From positions 1 through 64,000 of the forward strand of contig NZ_JAFMYU010000003.1 of NCBI RefSeq assembly GCF_017353255.1: 64,000 nt of DNA, in the 5' to 3' direction. Numbering within the stretch: position 1 is the stretch's first letter; each line of letters begins with the position of its first letter. Positions 33,835-41,973 of this stretch are shown here, piece after piece. Position numbers and translations under genes: made by a program. Under the pieces are notes generated by a model. The model had not been told where the DNA came from, did not search any database, and was given only the letters and a program-made list of their open reading frames with translations. The DNA is from Fibrella aquatilis. GTDB taxonomy: Bacteria > Bacteroidota > Bacteroidia > Cytophagales > Spirosomataceae.

Positions 33835-34819
33835 CTATTCCCGCGGCGCGGCGGACTTCGTCGAGGAGGGTCATCAGGTTGCGGCTGTCGGCGTGGCGCC
33901 ATAGGGGGCTTTCGGTGAGGCCCTGCTCCAGGCAGTCCATCACGTGCTGCGCTTCGTAGTCGTAGCCGTGGGTGGTGCGGTCGAAGGTGAGGGTGACGGG
34001 GTCAGCGTCAGGTTTTTCGAGGGTGACGGCCGTGCTTTCGTGGAAACGGCTGTGGATGCGGATCGTGCCTTCGGTACCATAGATGATGGCCAGGTTTTCG
34101 GTGTTGGCCATAAAGGTGCTGTTTAGTATTGCCATCGCTCCATTTTTATAGGTCAGCACCATGCCGCACTGCTCGTCGGCACCGGTAGGCGCGAGCGTGG
34201 CCGAGGCCTGCACGGTGGCGGGCATGCCCAGCATCAAATAGCTGATAAACAGGGGGTAAATGCCAATGTCGAGCAGGGAGCCGCCACCCAGCGCTTTGTC
34301 GAACAGGCGGGTGTTGGGGTCATACTGCGCTTTGAAACCGAAGTCGGCTTTCACGGTGAGCACCTTGCCAATGGCCCCTTCGTCGAGCCAGGTTTTGGCC
34401 TGCTGAATGGTGGGCATGAAGCGGCTCCAGAGGGCTTCCATCAAAAACGTCTGCCGCGCTTCGGCCACGTCGAGCATCTGGTTTACCTCGCCAATGTCCA
34501 TGCCGAAGGGCTTTTCGCAGAGCACCGACAGTCCGCCGTTGAGGCAAAGCAGGGTGTTGGCGCGGTGGTACACGTGGCGCGTGGCAATGTAGACCACGTC
34601 GATTTCGTCGGCCAGAGGCAGCAGGTCTTCATAGCGGGCCAGGGCGCGGGGGTGGGTGCCGTCGGGGCGGGTGTAGTGGGCGGCAAACTCGTCGGCGCGA
34701 GCCTGATCGGTAGAAGCCACGGCTACGAGGTCGGCATGAGGCAGGGTCATGAGATCCTGCGCGAATTTATGGGCGATTTTTCCTAGGCCCAGGATGGCCC
34801 AGCGGGTTTTAGCAGACAT
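33827..34819 (-). CDS. Gfo/Idh/MocA family oxidoreductase
   Basis: A 330-residue NAD(P)-dependent sugar or inositol oxidoreductase. The Rossmann motif ILGLGKIAHKFAQDL is near residue 9, and the family motif CEKPFGMD near residue 95 contains the conserved Lys. A C-terminal alpha/beta substrate domain contains GGGSLLDIGIYPLF, with catalytic Asp and Tyr in that region. The family oxidises or dehydrates sugars; the exact substrate is unknown. Its last two residues (EY) and stop are contributed by the repeat arm at 33738-33834. Confidence 0.93.
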   Translation of the reverse strand: MSAKTRWAILGLGKIAHKFAQDLMTLPHADLVAVASTDQARADEFAAHYTRPDGTHPRALARYEDLLPLADEIDVVYIATRHVYHRANTLLCLNGGLSVLCEKPFGMDIGEVNQMLDVAEARQTFLMEALWSRFMPTIQQAKTWLDEGAIGKVLTVKADFGFKAQYDPNTRLFDKALGGGSLLDIGIYPLFISYLMLGMPATVQASATLAPTGADEQCGMVLTYKNGAMAILNSTFMANTENLAIIYGTEGTIRIHSRFHESTAVTLEKPDADPVTLTFDRTTHGYDYEAQHVMDCLEQGLTESPLWRHADSRNLMTLLDEVRRAAGIEY

Positions 34820-34873
34820 AACAGATTCATTATTTTTAACTGCAAACTACAGCGCTAATGCCGATGTTTGGGC

Positions 34874-35725
34874 ATGAAATTTCTGCTAACCATCGCCTTG
34901 CTACTGGTCTTGTTGCCCGCTTTCGCCCAAAATACCGAGCAGCCCGACCCCCTGCGCCCATCTACGCCCGACAGTACCCAGGCCGCTACCGACACTACCG
35001 CCACCGCCCTGGGGCAGGACGACGAGAAAGAACTGAACGATGACGACACCACCCAGATCGATTACCGGTTCCGGTTCACCGCCGATGGCACGTTCACAGG
35101 CGGCAACGTGAATCGCTCGTTGCTGCAACTCGTGAGCGCCTTCGACGTCGACGTGAGCAAGGTGGTGAAGCTGTCGAGCAACCCATCGTTTGTGTATGGG
35201 CGGCAAAATGGGTTGCTCAATGAGCGCGAATATTTTGGCGATGCCCGCGTCACGCTTTTCCACGAAAAGCGGCTGTACTATCTGGCGTTTGGGGCGTTTG
35301 AAAAAAGCAATCTTCGGCAAATTCTCAACCGCTACACCGTGGCCGCCGGGCTGGGCTATAAACTGCTGGAACGCAAACGAGCCTACATTTCGCTGACAGA
35401 CGTGCTACTCCACGAAAACACCGATTTTGCCGTGCTCAACGACATCAACGTCTGGCGCAATTCGGCCCGGCTCTTTGGCGAATACACCTTTGGCAATGAC
35501 CGATGGACGGTTTCGCACACGACTTTCTACCAACCCGCCCTGAGTCGACAAGGTGATCAGCCGCTCAACGTGCGCTGGAATGGCAGTATCAGTGTGCAAT
35601 ATAAAGTCAACGCCTACCTGAGCTTTCGCACCACGTTTGCCAACTCCTACGAGAGCGTGGTGGTACCGGGCCGCGTGAACGACGACACTCGACTTACGCT
35701 GGGATTGACCTATGAGAAGAAGTAG
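34874..35725 (+). CDS. DUF481 family outer-membrane protein
   Basis: A 283-residue protein started at ATG 34874 (MKFLLTIALLLVLLP), with a signal peptide cut near AFAQ. A Pro/Thr/Asp-rich linker follows, then the DUF481 barrel: FTADGTFTGGNVNRSLLQL, with many alternating strands ending in a charged KK tail. DUF481 proteins are outer-membrane barrels of unknown function that often respond to salt. The gene is divergent from the oxidoreductase gene, 54 bases away. The next gene follows directly. Confidence 0.85.
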   Translation: MKFLLTIALLLVLLPAFAQNTEQPDPLRPSTPDSTQAATDTTATALGQDDEKELNDDDTTQIDYRFRFTADGTFTGGNVNRSLLQLVSAFDVDVSKVVKLSSNPSFVYGRQNGLLNEREYFGDARVTLFHEKRLYYLAFGAFEKSNLRQILNRYTVAAGLGYKLLERKRAYISLTDVLLHENTDFAVLNDINVWRNSARLFGEYTFGNDRWTVSHTTFYQPALSRQGDQPLNVRWNGSISVQYKVNAYLSFRTTFANSYESVVVPGRVNDDTRLTLGLTYEKK

Positions 35726-37229
35726 TTGGCAATGGCAGTCCAACCGGTCCGCCGGTGTGGTTTCGGTAGTGGGCAGTATGCTTTACTGTCTATTGCTGAC
35801 TTTGCCCGGTCAGGCGCAGGATTTTGTCTGGACACCGGGGCTGCAACGCGCCTATGTCGACCTCACCAAAGGCAAGCTGCAACCCGCCCGGCAAGCCCTG
35901 GCGGCAGAGCCAAACAAAGCCAACGGCATCTACCTCTACGTAGCCAACTACGTCGACATGCTGGCCCTGCTGGCTTCCGACGATGACCGGCTGCTGGCTC
36001 AACTTGCCCCCAACGAATCGACCCGGCTCGATCAACTCGATAACCTCGACGAATCGTCGCCCTACCAGCGGCTGCTACTGGCCGAGGTGCGGCTGCACTG
36101 GGCGTTTGTAAAGCTTAAATTCGGGAAAGACCTGGCTGCCAGTTGGGCCGTTATCAAGGCATACAGGCTTCTGGTGGCTAATCAGCAGCGTTTTCCCAAC
36201 TTTTTGCCCACCTACAAATCGCTGGGGACGTTGCGCATCATGATCGGTTCGGTGCCCGACTCATACGCCTGGGTGGCGCGGCTGCTGGGCCTGCGGGGTA
36301 ATGTGCAACAGGGCCTGGCCGACCTGCAACGCGCCCAACAAGACACCCTCTTCAGGACCGAAGCCCGCCTGGCCGACCTGCTGATCCGGGCCTACGTGCT
36401 GCGCTTTTCTGATGCCAACGAAGGGGTACTCCGGCAGTTTGTGGATGAAGCGCCAGACAATTTGCTGGTGCGTTTTTTTGCCGCCACCACCGAAATGAAA
36501 AACGCCCGCTCGGAGCAGGCGCTGGCGTGGCTTAGTACCCGCCCCTCCGGCCCGGCCTACGTGAGCCTGCCCATTATTGATAACCTCCTGGGCGACATCT
36601 TTCTGCAAAAAGGGCAGTATACCGTCGCGCTGGGTCATTACGGGCAATTTCTAGCCAGCTACCGGGGGCAGAACTTTGTGAAAGACACCCATTACAAGCG
36701 CTTCTTATGCTACTGGCTAAGTGGCGATGTGGCCCGTGCCCGTCCCGAAATTTCGCTTGTGCTGGCGCAGGGTCGCACTACTGTAGAGGCCGACAAAGCC
36801 GCTCAGAAAGCAGCAGAAACCTACCGCAAAGTCTTCCCCGGCGCGGGGCAGCGGGTGCTCATGCAGGCACGGATGGCCTCAGACGGTGGGTACCTGGAGC
36901 AGGCGGTCACCGGGCTGAAACCCTATACCGAAACCGCCTTTGCCACCACGCCCGAACGGGCCGAATACCAGTACCGATTGGGGCGTATCTATCAGAAAAT
37001 GAACAATTTATCTGTCGCCGTTACGGCATTCGAAAGGGCGGTGTTCCTGAGCGAAGCTGACCAACTGTCGTTTGGGGCGCTCGCCTCTTTGCAACTCGGC
37101 TACCTATATCAACAACTTCGCCAACCTACCAAAGCCCGACAAGCTTTTGAGAAAGCCCTCAGCTACAAACACCACGAATACAAAAACAGCATAGATAACA
37201 AAGCCCGGGCAGGGCTTGGCAGTATGTAG
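35712..37229 (+). CDS. TPR-containing exported protein
   Basis: A 505-residue protein with tetratricopeptide-like helical pairs, clearest at residues about 415-490 (EYQYRLGRIYQKMNNLSVAV, GYLYQQLRQPTKARQAFEKA). The start is uncertain. ATG 35712 overlaps the DUF481 gene by 14 bases and begins MRRSSWQWQSNRS; ATG 35778 gives MLYCLLLTLPGQAQ. The bases between the two carry the core GGTCCGCCGGTGTGG of the intergenic repeat family, and starting at 35778 would fit the rule that repeats fill the stop-to-start gap. It probably mediates protein contacts in the envelope. Confidence 0.82.
   Translation: MRRSSWQWQSNRSAGVVSVVGSMLYCLLLTLPGQAQDFVWTPGLQRAYVDLTKGKLQPARQALAAEPNKANGIYLYVANYVDMLALLASDDDRLLAQLAPNESTRLDQLDNLDESSPYQRLLLAEVRLHWAFVKLKFGKDLAASWAVIKAYRLLVANQQRFPNFLPTYKSLGTLRIMIGSVPDSYAWVARLLGLRGNVQQGLADLQRAQQDTLFRTEARLADLLIRAYVLRFSDANEGVLRQFVDEAPDNLLVRFFAATTEMKNARSEQALAWLSTRPSGPAYVSLPIIDNLLGDIFLQKGQYTVALGHYGQFLASYRGQNFVKDTHYKRFLCYWLSGDVARARPEISLVLAQGRTTVEADKAAQKAAETYRKVFPGAGQRVLMQARMASDGGYLEQAVTGLKPYTETAFATTPERAEYQYRLGRIYQKMNNLSVAVTAFERAVFLSEADQLSFGALASLQLGYLYQQLRQPTKARQAFEKALSYKHHEYKNSIDNKARAGLGSM
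35726..35777. repeat. Repeat-family core at the TPR gene start
   Basis: GGTCCGCCGGTGTGG at 35746-35760 matches the core of the 41070 hairpin at 14 of 15 positions. It is flanked by GGCAATGGCAGTCC and GTGGGCAGTATGC words. No full second arm is visible. Confidence 0.6.
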
Positions 37230-37263
37230 TTGCCAAGAAGACAACCTGCTACTGTCCCTATTA

Positions 37264-37314
37264 CTTTAAGCACAACGTGGCGGCTAGAAATCCAGTCGCC
37301 ACGTTGTGCTCTTT
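37264..37314. terminator. Bidirectional terminator between convergent genes
   Basis: AGCACAACGTGGCG (37269-37282) pairs with CGCCACGTTGTGCT (37297-37310), flanked by A/T-rich sequence on both sides. It lies between the TPR gene and glgB, which converge. Confidence 0.85.
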
Positions 37315-37328
37315 ATTACGTTAACTGT

Positions 37329-39341
37329 TTATTTTTCCAGCTTCATCACCGTTACGCCCAGCGGGGGGATGGTCAGGCTTATTGACTGTTCCTTGCCGTG
37401 CAGGGGTGTATCTTCGGTAGTTAGCGGTTCGCCGTTGAGCACGCCACTGCCGTAGAACTCGGTGGCGTCTGAGTTGAAGATCTCGTGGTACGTACCGGCT
37501 GCTGGCACGCCGATGCGGTAGTTGGGGCGCGGCACGGGCGTCATGTTCAGCACCACCACTACCGTTTCTTCGGGCGTGTCGCCGCGGCGGGCGTAGGTGA
37601 GTACGCTGTTTTCGCGGTCGGTGGTGTCGATCCATTCAAAGCCGCTCGCCTCAAAGTTGCGCTGGTACAGGGCCGGTTCGGTGCGATAGAGGTTGTTAAG
37701 GGCTTTCACGCAGGCCGCCATGCCCTTGTGCGGGGCGTGGTCGAGCAGGTGCCAGTCCAGGCTTTGGTCGAAATTCCATTCTGACGTCTGGCCAAATTCA
37801 CCGCCCATAAACAGCAGTTTCGTGCCGAAGTGGGTAAACATGTACCCAAACAACAGCCGCAGGTTGGCAAACCGCTGCCATTCGTCACCTGGCATTTTGC
37901 TCACCAGCGAATGTTTGCCATACACCACCTCATCGTGCGAGAGGGGCAGGCAGAAGTTCTCCGAGAAACCATATACCGTGCTAAATGTCAGCTCGTCCTG
38001 GTGGTATTTGCGGTTGATGGGTTCGCGCTCGAAATAGCGGAGCGTGTCGTTCATCCAGCCCATCATCCACTTCTGGCCAAAGCCTAAGCCACCCGTAAAT
38101 ACCGGACGTGACACACCCGGAAACGCCGTTGATTCTTCGGCGATGGTTTGCGCATCGGGGAAGTCGCGGTAGACGGCTTCGTTGATTTCTTTGAAAAGCG
38201 AAATGGCGTCCAAATTTTCGCGACCGCCAAACATATTCGGCTCCCACTCGCCCGCGTTCCGCGAATAGTCGAGGTAGAGCATCGAGGCCACGGCATCTAC
38301 ACGCAGGCCGTCGGCATGGCACCGGTCAAGCCAGAACAGGGCGTTGCTGAGCAAAAACGAGCGCACTTCGGGCCTCCCGTAGTTGAAAATATACGATTTC
38401 CAGTCGGGGTGGTAGCCTTTGCGCGGGTCAGGGTGTTCGTAGAGGTGCGAACCGTCGAACTCATAGAGGCCGTTAGCGTCGCCGGGGAAGTGGGCGGGCA
38501 CCCAGTCGAGAATGACGCCCACGCCTGCCTGGTGCAGTCGTTCTACCAGCTTCATGAAATCCTGCGGGGCACCAAACCGGCTGCTGGGGGCGTAATAGCC
38601 CGTAACCTGGTAGCCCCACGAAGGCGGGTAGGGGTAATGCATGACGGGCATAAACTCCACATGGGTGAAGCCCATCTCCTGCACATACGGCACGAGTGCG
38701 TCGGCAATTTCGCCGTAGGTCAACTCACGTGTGGGGTCCGACGGGTCGCGTTTCCACGACGACATATGCACCTCATAGATGGACTGGGGAGCATTCAGGG
38801 CGTTTTTCGGTCCCCGGTTGGCCATCCATTCCCCATCATTCCATTCGTAGTAGGTGTCCCAGACTTTGGTGGCGGTTTGGGGCGGCACTTCCCAAAAATG
38901 GGCGTAGGGATCGCCTTTTTCCATTTCGCGGCCATCTTCGTGCACTATGAAATATTTGTAGGTCTGCCCGTTGCCGATGGCCGGAATAAATGTTTCCCAA
39001 ATGCCCGACGAGTCCCAGCGGACGTTCATGGGCGCACTGCCCCGGTCCCAGCCGTTGAAGTCGCCAATGACGGCCACGTAGCGGGCCGAGGGTGCCCACA
39101 CAGCGAAATAGGTGCCCTGTACGCCATTGTGCGTAACCACGTGCGAACCAAACTTGTCGTAAAGTTTACCGTGCTTCCCCTCGCGGAACAAATGGATATC
39201 GAGGTCGGAGAAGCGCGAATAGGCACCGCCAAATTCGGTGCCGGGGGTAGATTCATATGCCGTTTCGGGGGCGGCAGTGGGTGTAGATTCGGTACTGGGG
39301 GTGGTGGCATCTGCCACGTTCGTTGTCTTACGCTTGGCCAT
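37329..39341 (-). CDS. glgB: 1,4-alpha-glucan branching enzyme
   Basis: A 670-residue GH13 glycogen branching enzyme. A Thr/Pro-rich N-terminal leader (residues 1-40) precedes a CBM48 module (GTYFAVWAPSARYVAVIGDF). The catalytic barrel contains GLRVDAVASMLYLDY (nucleophile Asp), IAEESTAFPG (acid/base Glu) and LPLSHDEVVYGK (third Asp). It forms alpha-1,6 branches in glycogen. The gene is alone; other glycogen genes are not in the window. Minus-strand transcription ends at the bidirectional terminator. Confidence 0.96.
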   Translation of the reverse strand: MAKRKTTNVADATTPSTESTPTAAPETAYESTPGTEFGGAYSRFSDLDIHLFREGKHGKLYDKFGSHVVTHNGVQGTYFAVWAPSARYVAVIGDFNGWDRGSAPMNVRWDSSGIWETFIPAIGNGQTYKYFIVHEDGREMEKGDPYAHFWEVPPQTATKVWDTYYEWNDGEWMANRGPKNALNAPQSIYEVHMSSWKRDPSDPTRELTYGEIADALVPYVQEMGFTHVEFMPVMHYPYPPSWGYQVTGYYAPSSRFGAPQDFMKLVERLHQAGVGVILDWVPAHFPGDANGLYEFDGSHLYEHPDPRKGYHPDWKSYIFNYGRPEVRSFLLSNALFWLDRCHADGLRVDAVASMLYLDYSRNAGEWEPNMFGGRENLDAISLFKEINEAVYRDFPDAQTIAEESTAFPGVSRPVFTGGLGFGQKWMMGWMNDTLRYFEREPINRKYHQDELTFSTVYGFSENFCLPLSHDEVVYGKHSLVSKMPGDEWQRFANLRLLFGYMFTHFGTKLLFMGGEFGQTSEWNFDQSLDWHLLDHAPHKGMAACVKALNNLYRTEPALYQRNFEASGFEWIDTTDRENSVLTYARRGDTPEETVVVVLNMTPVPRPNYRIGVPAAGTYHEIFNSDATEFYGSGVLNGEPLTTEDTPLHGKEQSISLTIPPLGVTVMKLEK

Positions 39342-39398
39342 ACAGTAGTAAATACGTCTCGTAAACGAAACCGCGAAGTGGCCGGAAAGTTAGCAAAA

Positions 39399-39428
39399 TA
39401 AAAAGCCCCGTTGTGGCGGGGCTTTTTA
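39399..39428 (-). terminator. Intrinsic terminator after the Cys-rich mini-gene
   Basis: AAAAAGCCCCG pairs with CGGGGCTTTTT around a 6-base loop; A/T tails on both sides allow either direction. It lies between the small gene and glgB. Confidence 0.85.
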
Positions 39429-39438
39429 GAGGTAGTCG

Positions 39439-39615
39439 TTACACCTGTGCTCGCTTGGCGCAGCAGCCAGTGCCGCCGCTGCCTTTTTCGCACTGCTTTT
39501 CGCAGTTTTCGGTCTTGGCTTTCACCTTCACTTTCTTGCTCTTCCTGGTGTCACCTGCCTGTGCGGCAGTGGCTAATGTGGCAAGTAGGGCCAAGCCCAG
39601 TAGGGTTTGTTTCAT
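39439..39615 (-). CDS. Short exported Cys-rich basic protein
   Basis: A 58-residue frame: ATG at 39615, signal peptide MKQTLLGLALLATLATAAQA, then a Lys-rich stretch and four cysteines (ENCEKQCEKGSGGTGCCAKR), stop at 39439. Codon use resembles neighbours and a clear terminator follows 11 bases later, which argues for a real gene. The Cys pattern suggests disulfides or metal binding. No family recognised. Confidence 0.6.
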   Translation of the reverse strand: MKQTLLGLALLATLATAAQAGDTRKSKKVKVKAKTENCEKQCEKGSGGTGCCAKRAQV

Positions 39616-39654
39616 AATAGCGGTCGGTTTGGTTCAGCCAGTAAGCTACAAAAG

Positions 39655-40107
39655 TTAGGCCAATATCTCCAACTCCCACGTAATCTCGGCGGTGGGGCGG
39701 AGTTGGGCGGTGGCTGAGCAGTATTTGTTCATCGAGAGGTCGATGGCGCGGCGCACTTTGGCTTCGTTGAGGTCGCCGGTGAGTTGAAACGTGAGGTGGA
39801 TGGTCTTGAACGGAGCCGGGTTGGCCCCGTGTTCGCGCTGACCGTCTACTTTCATCTTAAAGTCCTGGATGACCTGCTTTTGCTTGTTCAGGATCACGAT
39901 CACGTCGATGGCGCTGCAACTGGCCAGACCCATCAGCAGCATTTCCATGGGCCGTGCGCCCGCGTTATGGCCACCAATAGCCACCGACCCGTCGATGTCG
40001 AGTGTAACGCCTGCCACGCCGGTGGCGGCAAAGTGAAACGCCTCATCGACCCGGTGCAGGTCAACGGTCATGGTGTCGTAGGTGGGGGTTACCGGGGCGG
40101 TTGTCAT
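39655..40107 (-). CDS. OsmC family peroxidase-like protein
   Basis: A 150-residue protein started at 40107 (MTTAPVTPTYDTMTVD); an in-frame upstream ATG adds 16 residues. The two family cysteines are visible, in MGLASCSAIDVIVIL and MNKYCSATAQL. OsmC proteins reduce organic hydroperoxides with thiols. The gene faces a divergent membrane-protein gene 53 bases away. Confidence 0.93.
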   Translation of the reverse strand: MTTAPVTPTYDTMTVDLHRVDEAFHFAATGVAGVTLDIDGSVAIGGHNAGARPMEMLLMGLASCSAIDVIVILNKQKQVIQDFKMKVDGQREHGANPAPFKTIHLTFQLTGDLNEAKVRRAIDLSMNKYCSATAQLRPTAEITWELEILA

Positions 40108-40160
40108 GGCAATTTGGGCGAAAATGTGTATCTTCACTACTCGATAACTAGACAATAGCC

Positions 40161-40505
40161 ATGTCTGAAAAAGTTTCCGGCGATTTATTCGACCTTAAAA
40201 ACGATCCCCGGCTGAGCATGTACCTCTATCGGGCGGGCTTTGGCTGCTGGCTACTATATATTGTGGCGGGTGCCCCGTTTATGGCGGCATTGCGCTTCTA
40301 CCGCACAGACTTGGGTATTCTGTGCTTTTTTATGATGGTGGCGGGGCTGTCGGCCTCGATGGTCTACGACTATTACCACAATGCTTCGCTTTACGAGCAA
40401 AAGAAAAAGTGGCTCGCCATTGGTTATGCTGTGCTGGCTGCACTCATCTATTTCGTGGTGCTCGACCACGCCCCTGCCGAGGTACTACGCTGGCTGGCCC
40501 ACTAG
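40161..40505 (+). CDS. Small membrane protein of unknown function
   Basis: A 114-residue protein with three hydrophobic helices: about 28-48 (FGCWLLYIVAGAPFMAAL), 50-68 (LGILCFFMMVAGLSASM) and 88-104 (WLAIGYAVLAALIYFVV). No family recognised. It is divergent from the OsmC gene, and the LytTR gene follows in the same direction after 150 bases. Confidence 0.7.
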   Translation: MSEKVSGDLFDLKNDPRLSMYLYRAGFGCWLLYIVAGAPFMAALRFYRTDLGILCFFMMVAGLSASMVYDYYHNASLYEQKKKWLAIGYAVLAALIYFVVLDHAPAEVLRWLAH

Positions 40506-40608
40506 GCCGGTAGATCACTGACATACAAATTTAAGACGTTCGCATACGAACCAGTTCGGTTGGCCGATAAAGCGATTGGGGTGTCTATCTTAAGTTGACA
40601 TATCCGCA

Positions 40609-40616
40609 TAGCTTTG
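40609..40616 (+). promoter_or_regulatory. Candidate LytTR gene -7 box
   Basis: TAGCTTTG matches TAnnTTTG exactly, 40 bases before the ATG at 40657. TTG at 40595 is closer than the usual -33 box. Confidence 0.35.
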
Positions 40617-40656
40617 GTCCATCTACTGAACGAACCTCTTTAAACTGTAAACCTCA

Positions 40657-41055
40657 ATGTCTACTGCCACTAATGCTTCATCCGCCCGTGTCAATGCCGA
40701 AGAATTACAGAACCTGCGCCTCTACCAGCGCGAAGTAGGCCAACAGACTTTTCCGGTAGCGAATCTGGTTTTTCTACAATCAGAAACCAACTACACCTGG
40801 CTCTACTGGCAAGATGGAAAGCGTATGCTGATGCCACGTACCCTGAAATTTTACGAACCTAAACTACCCAAGCAACACTTTTTCCGTCTTCATCGCAACT
40901 GCGTGGTTAACGCCCATTATGTGGTAGCCGTTGAGCGCGAACATGGCGGCATCTTCGTGCTGCTTACTACCGGCGAACGCCTCGCCATCTCGCGCCGTCG
41001 CTGGACTGCCGTCAAGCAGTTCATCCACCAGTATAAGCAGACGCGGGTGAACTAG
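40657..41055 (+). CDS. LytTR DNA-binding regulator without receiver domain
   Basis: A 132-residue protein consisting almost entirely of a LytTR domain: NLVFLQSETNYTWLYWQDGK, then FFRLHRNCVVNAHYV and TGERLAISRRRW. LytTR proteins usually carry an N-terminal response-regulator receiver; here only ~35 residues precede the domain, so its signal must come from a partner or from expression level. Its stop is followed by a 50-base-arm hairpin shared with the convergent next gene. Confidence 0.92.
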   Translation: MSTATNASSARVNAEELQNLRLYQREVGQQTFPVANLVFLQSETNYTWLYWQDGKRMLMPRTLKFYEPKLPKQHFFRLHRNCVVNAHYVVAVEREHGGIFVLLTTGERLAISRRRWTAVKQFIHQYKQTRVN

Positions 41056-41069
41056 AGAGCTAATAAGAG

Positions 41070-41179
41070 AGAGTCAAGAAGTGAGAGGCAAGATTGCTGA
41101 CCGGTCCGCCGGTGCGGCATAGGTACGCTTGCCGCACCGGCGGACCGGTCAGCAATCTTGCCTCTCACTTCTTGACTCT
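41070..41179. repeat. Long inverted repeat with perfect 50-base arms
   Basis: Arms 41070-41119 and 41130-41179 are perfect reverse complements around a 10-base loop. From outside in: AGAGTCAAGAAGTGAGAGG, CAAGATTGCTGACC, core GGTCCGCCGGTGCGG. The right arm overlaps the stop codon (TAG, 41180-41178) of the convergent minus-strand gene. It also serves as the only spacer between the two genes. Confidence 0.95.
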
Positions 41180-41747
41180 ACCTCTTCAGTACGCTCGTGA
41201 TCTCATTTAGCCGGTCCATTTTGGCCTGGAAATCGCCGGTGAGTTGTTGGCGGATGGTGGTGAGGTTATCCAGTGTTTCCTGTAGAGTGTCAGGCAGCAT
41301 GGCTTCGAGCACTTCGCGGAAGCGCTTAGCGAAGGTGGGCGACTTACCGTTGGTTGAAATGGCGATCTTGAGGTCGCCTTTTTTTACGACCGAACTAAGG
41401 TAAAAATCGCAGAGGGCGGGGGTGTCTGCCACGTTGACCAGGATCTTGCGGGCTTTGCAATCGGCCTGAATTTGCCGGTTCACAGCTTTATCGTTCGTTC
41501 CTACGATAACGAGGTCGTTGCCCGCCAGTAAAGCCGGATCATACACCGCCTGCACTAGTTTGACGGTGGGATGCTCGGCTGCCAGCGCGTGAATCTCGGC
41601 CCGAATCTCAGGGGCCACCAGTGTGACGGGGGCCGCAGGCGCATTGGCCAACACCGCCGTGAGCTTCTCCAGACCCACATAGCCTCCACCCACAATGAGC
41701 AGTTGAAGCTGCTCCAGTTTAACGAAAATCGGGAAGAGTGTATTCAT
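41178..41747 (-). CDS. Precorrin-2 dehydrogenase / sirohydrochlorin ferrochelatase (CysG N-domain, Met8-like)
   Basis: A 189-residue protein with the NAD motif LLIVGGGYVGLEKL near residue 17 and the Met8/CysG signature VNVADTPALCDFYLSSVV, followed by IAISTNGKSPTFAKR. It oxidises precorrin-2 and may insert iron to make siroheme, the cofactor of sulfite and nitrite reductases. The uroporphyrinogen methyltransferase part of CysG is absent, so another gene must supply it. Confidence 0.92.
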   Translation of the reverse strand: MNTLFPIFVKLEQLQLLIVGGGYVGLEKLTAVLANAPAAPVTLVAPEIRAEIHALAAEHPTVKLVQAVYDPALLAGNDLVIVGTNDKAVNRQIQADCKARKILVNVADTPALCDFYLSSVVKKGDLKIAISTNGKSPTFAKRFREVLEAMLPDTLQETLDNLTTIRQQLTGDFQAKMDRLNEITSVLKR

Positions 41748-41750
41748 GCA

Positions 41751-41796
41751 AAACGGGTGGTTAATCTGGCCTGTCTGCCAGATTAACCACCCGTTT
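41751..41796. repeat. Perfect 20-base hairpin
   Basis: AAACGGGTGGTTAATCTGGC and its exact reverse complement flank a 6-base loop (CTGTCT). It starts 3 bases before the start codon of the minus-strand dehydrogenase gene, in its upstream region. Confidence 0.9.
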
Positions 41797-41845
41797 CAGT
41801 TTTCAGTTTATTGTTTTCAGTCTTCTGTTGGCCACGCGCTCCAGG

Positions 41846-41934
41846 CCCCTCGACTGCGCTCGGGGTGACAGGCTACTAGAGTCATCTCAACGAGTTGATT
41901 CAAGTTTGTTGTCACCCCGAGCGCAGTCGAGGGG
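41846..41934. repeat. Inverted repeat with GTGACA-type core
   Basis: CCCCTCGACTGCGCTCGGGG plus TGACA (41846-41870) is mirrored exactly at 41910-41934. The loop carries GAGTTGATTCAAGTTTG, nearly identical to the loop in the 59118-59368 element. Outer flanks carry GTTTTCAGTCTTCTGTTGGC words. The core resembles short palindromes widespread in bacterial genomes. Confidence 0.92.
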
Positions 41935-41973
41935 CACGATACGCGAATCTACTCCGGCGAAGCCAACTCAAAA

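Noticed and set aside
41846-41934. CRISPR-like array based on repeated GTGACA palindromes
   Set aside because: There is only one hairpin at each locus, with no regular repeat-spacer pattern and no cas genes.
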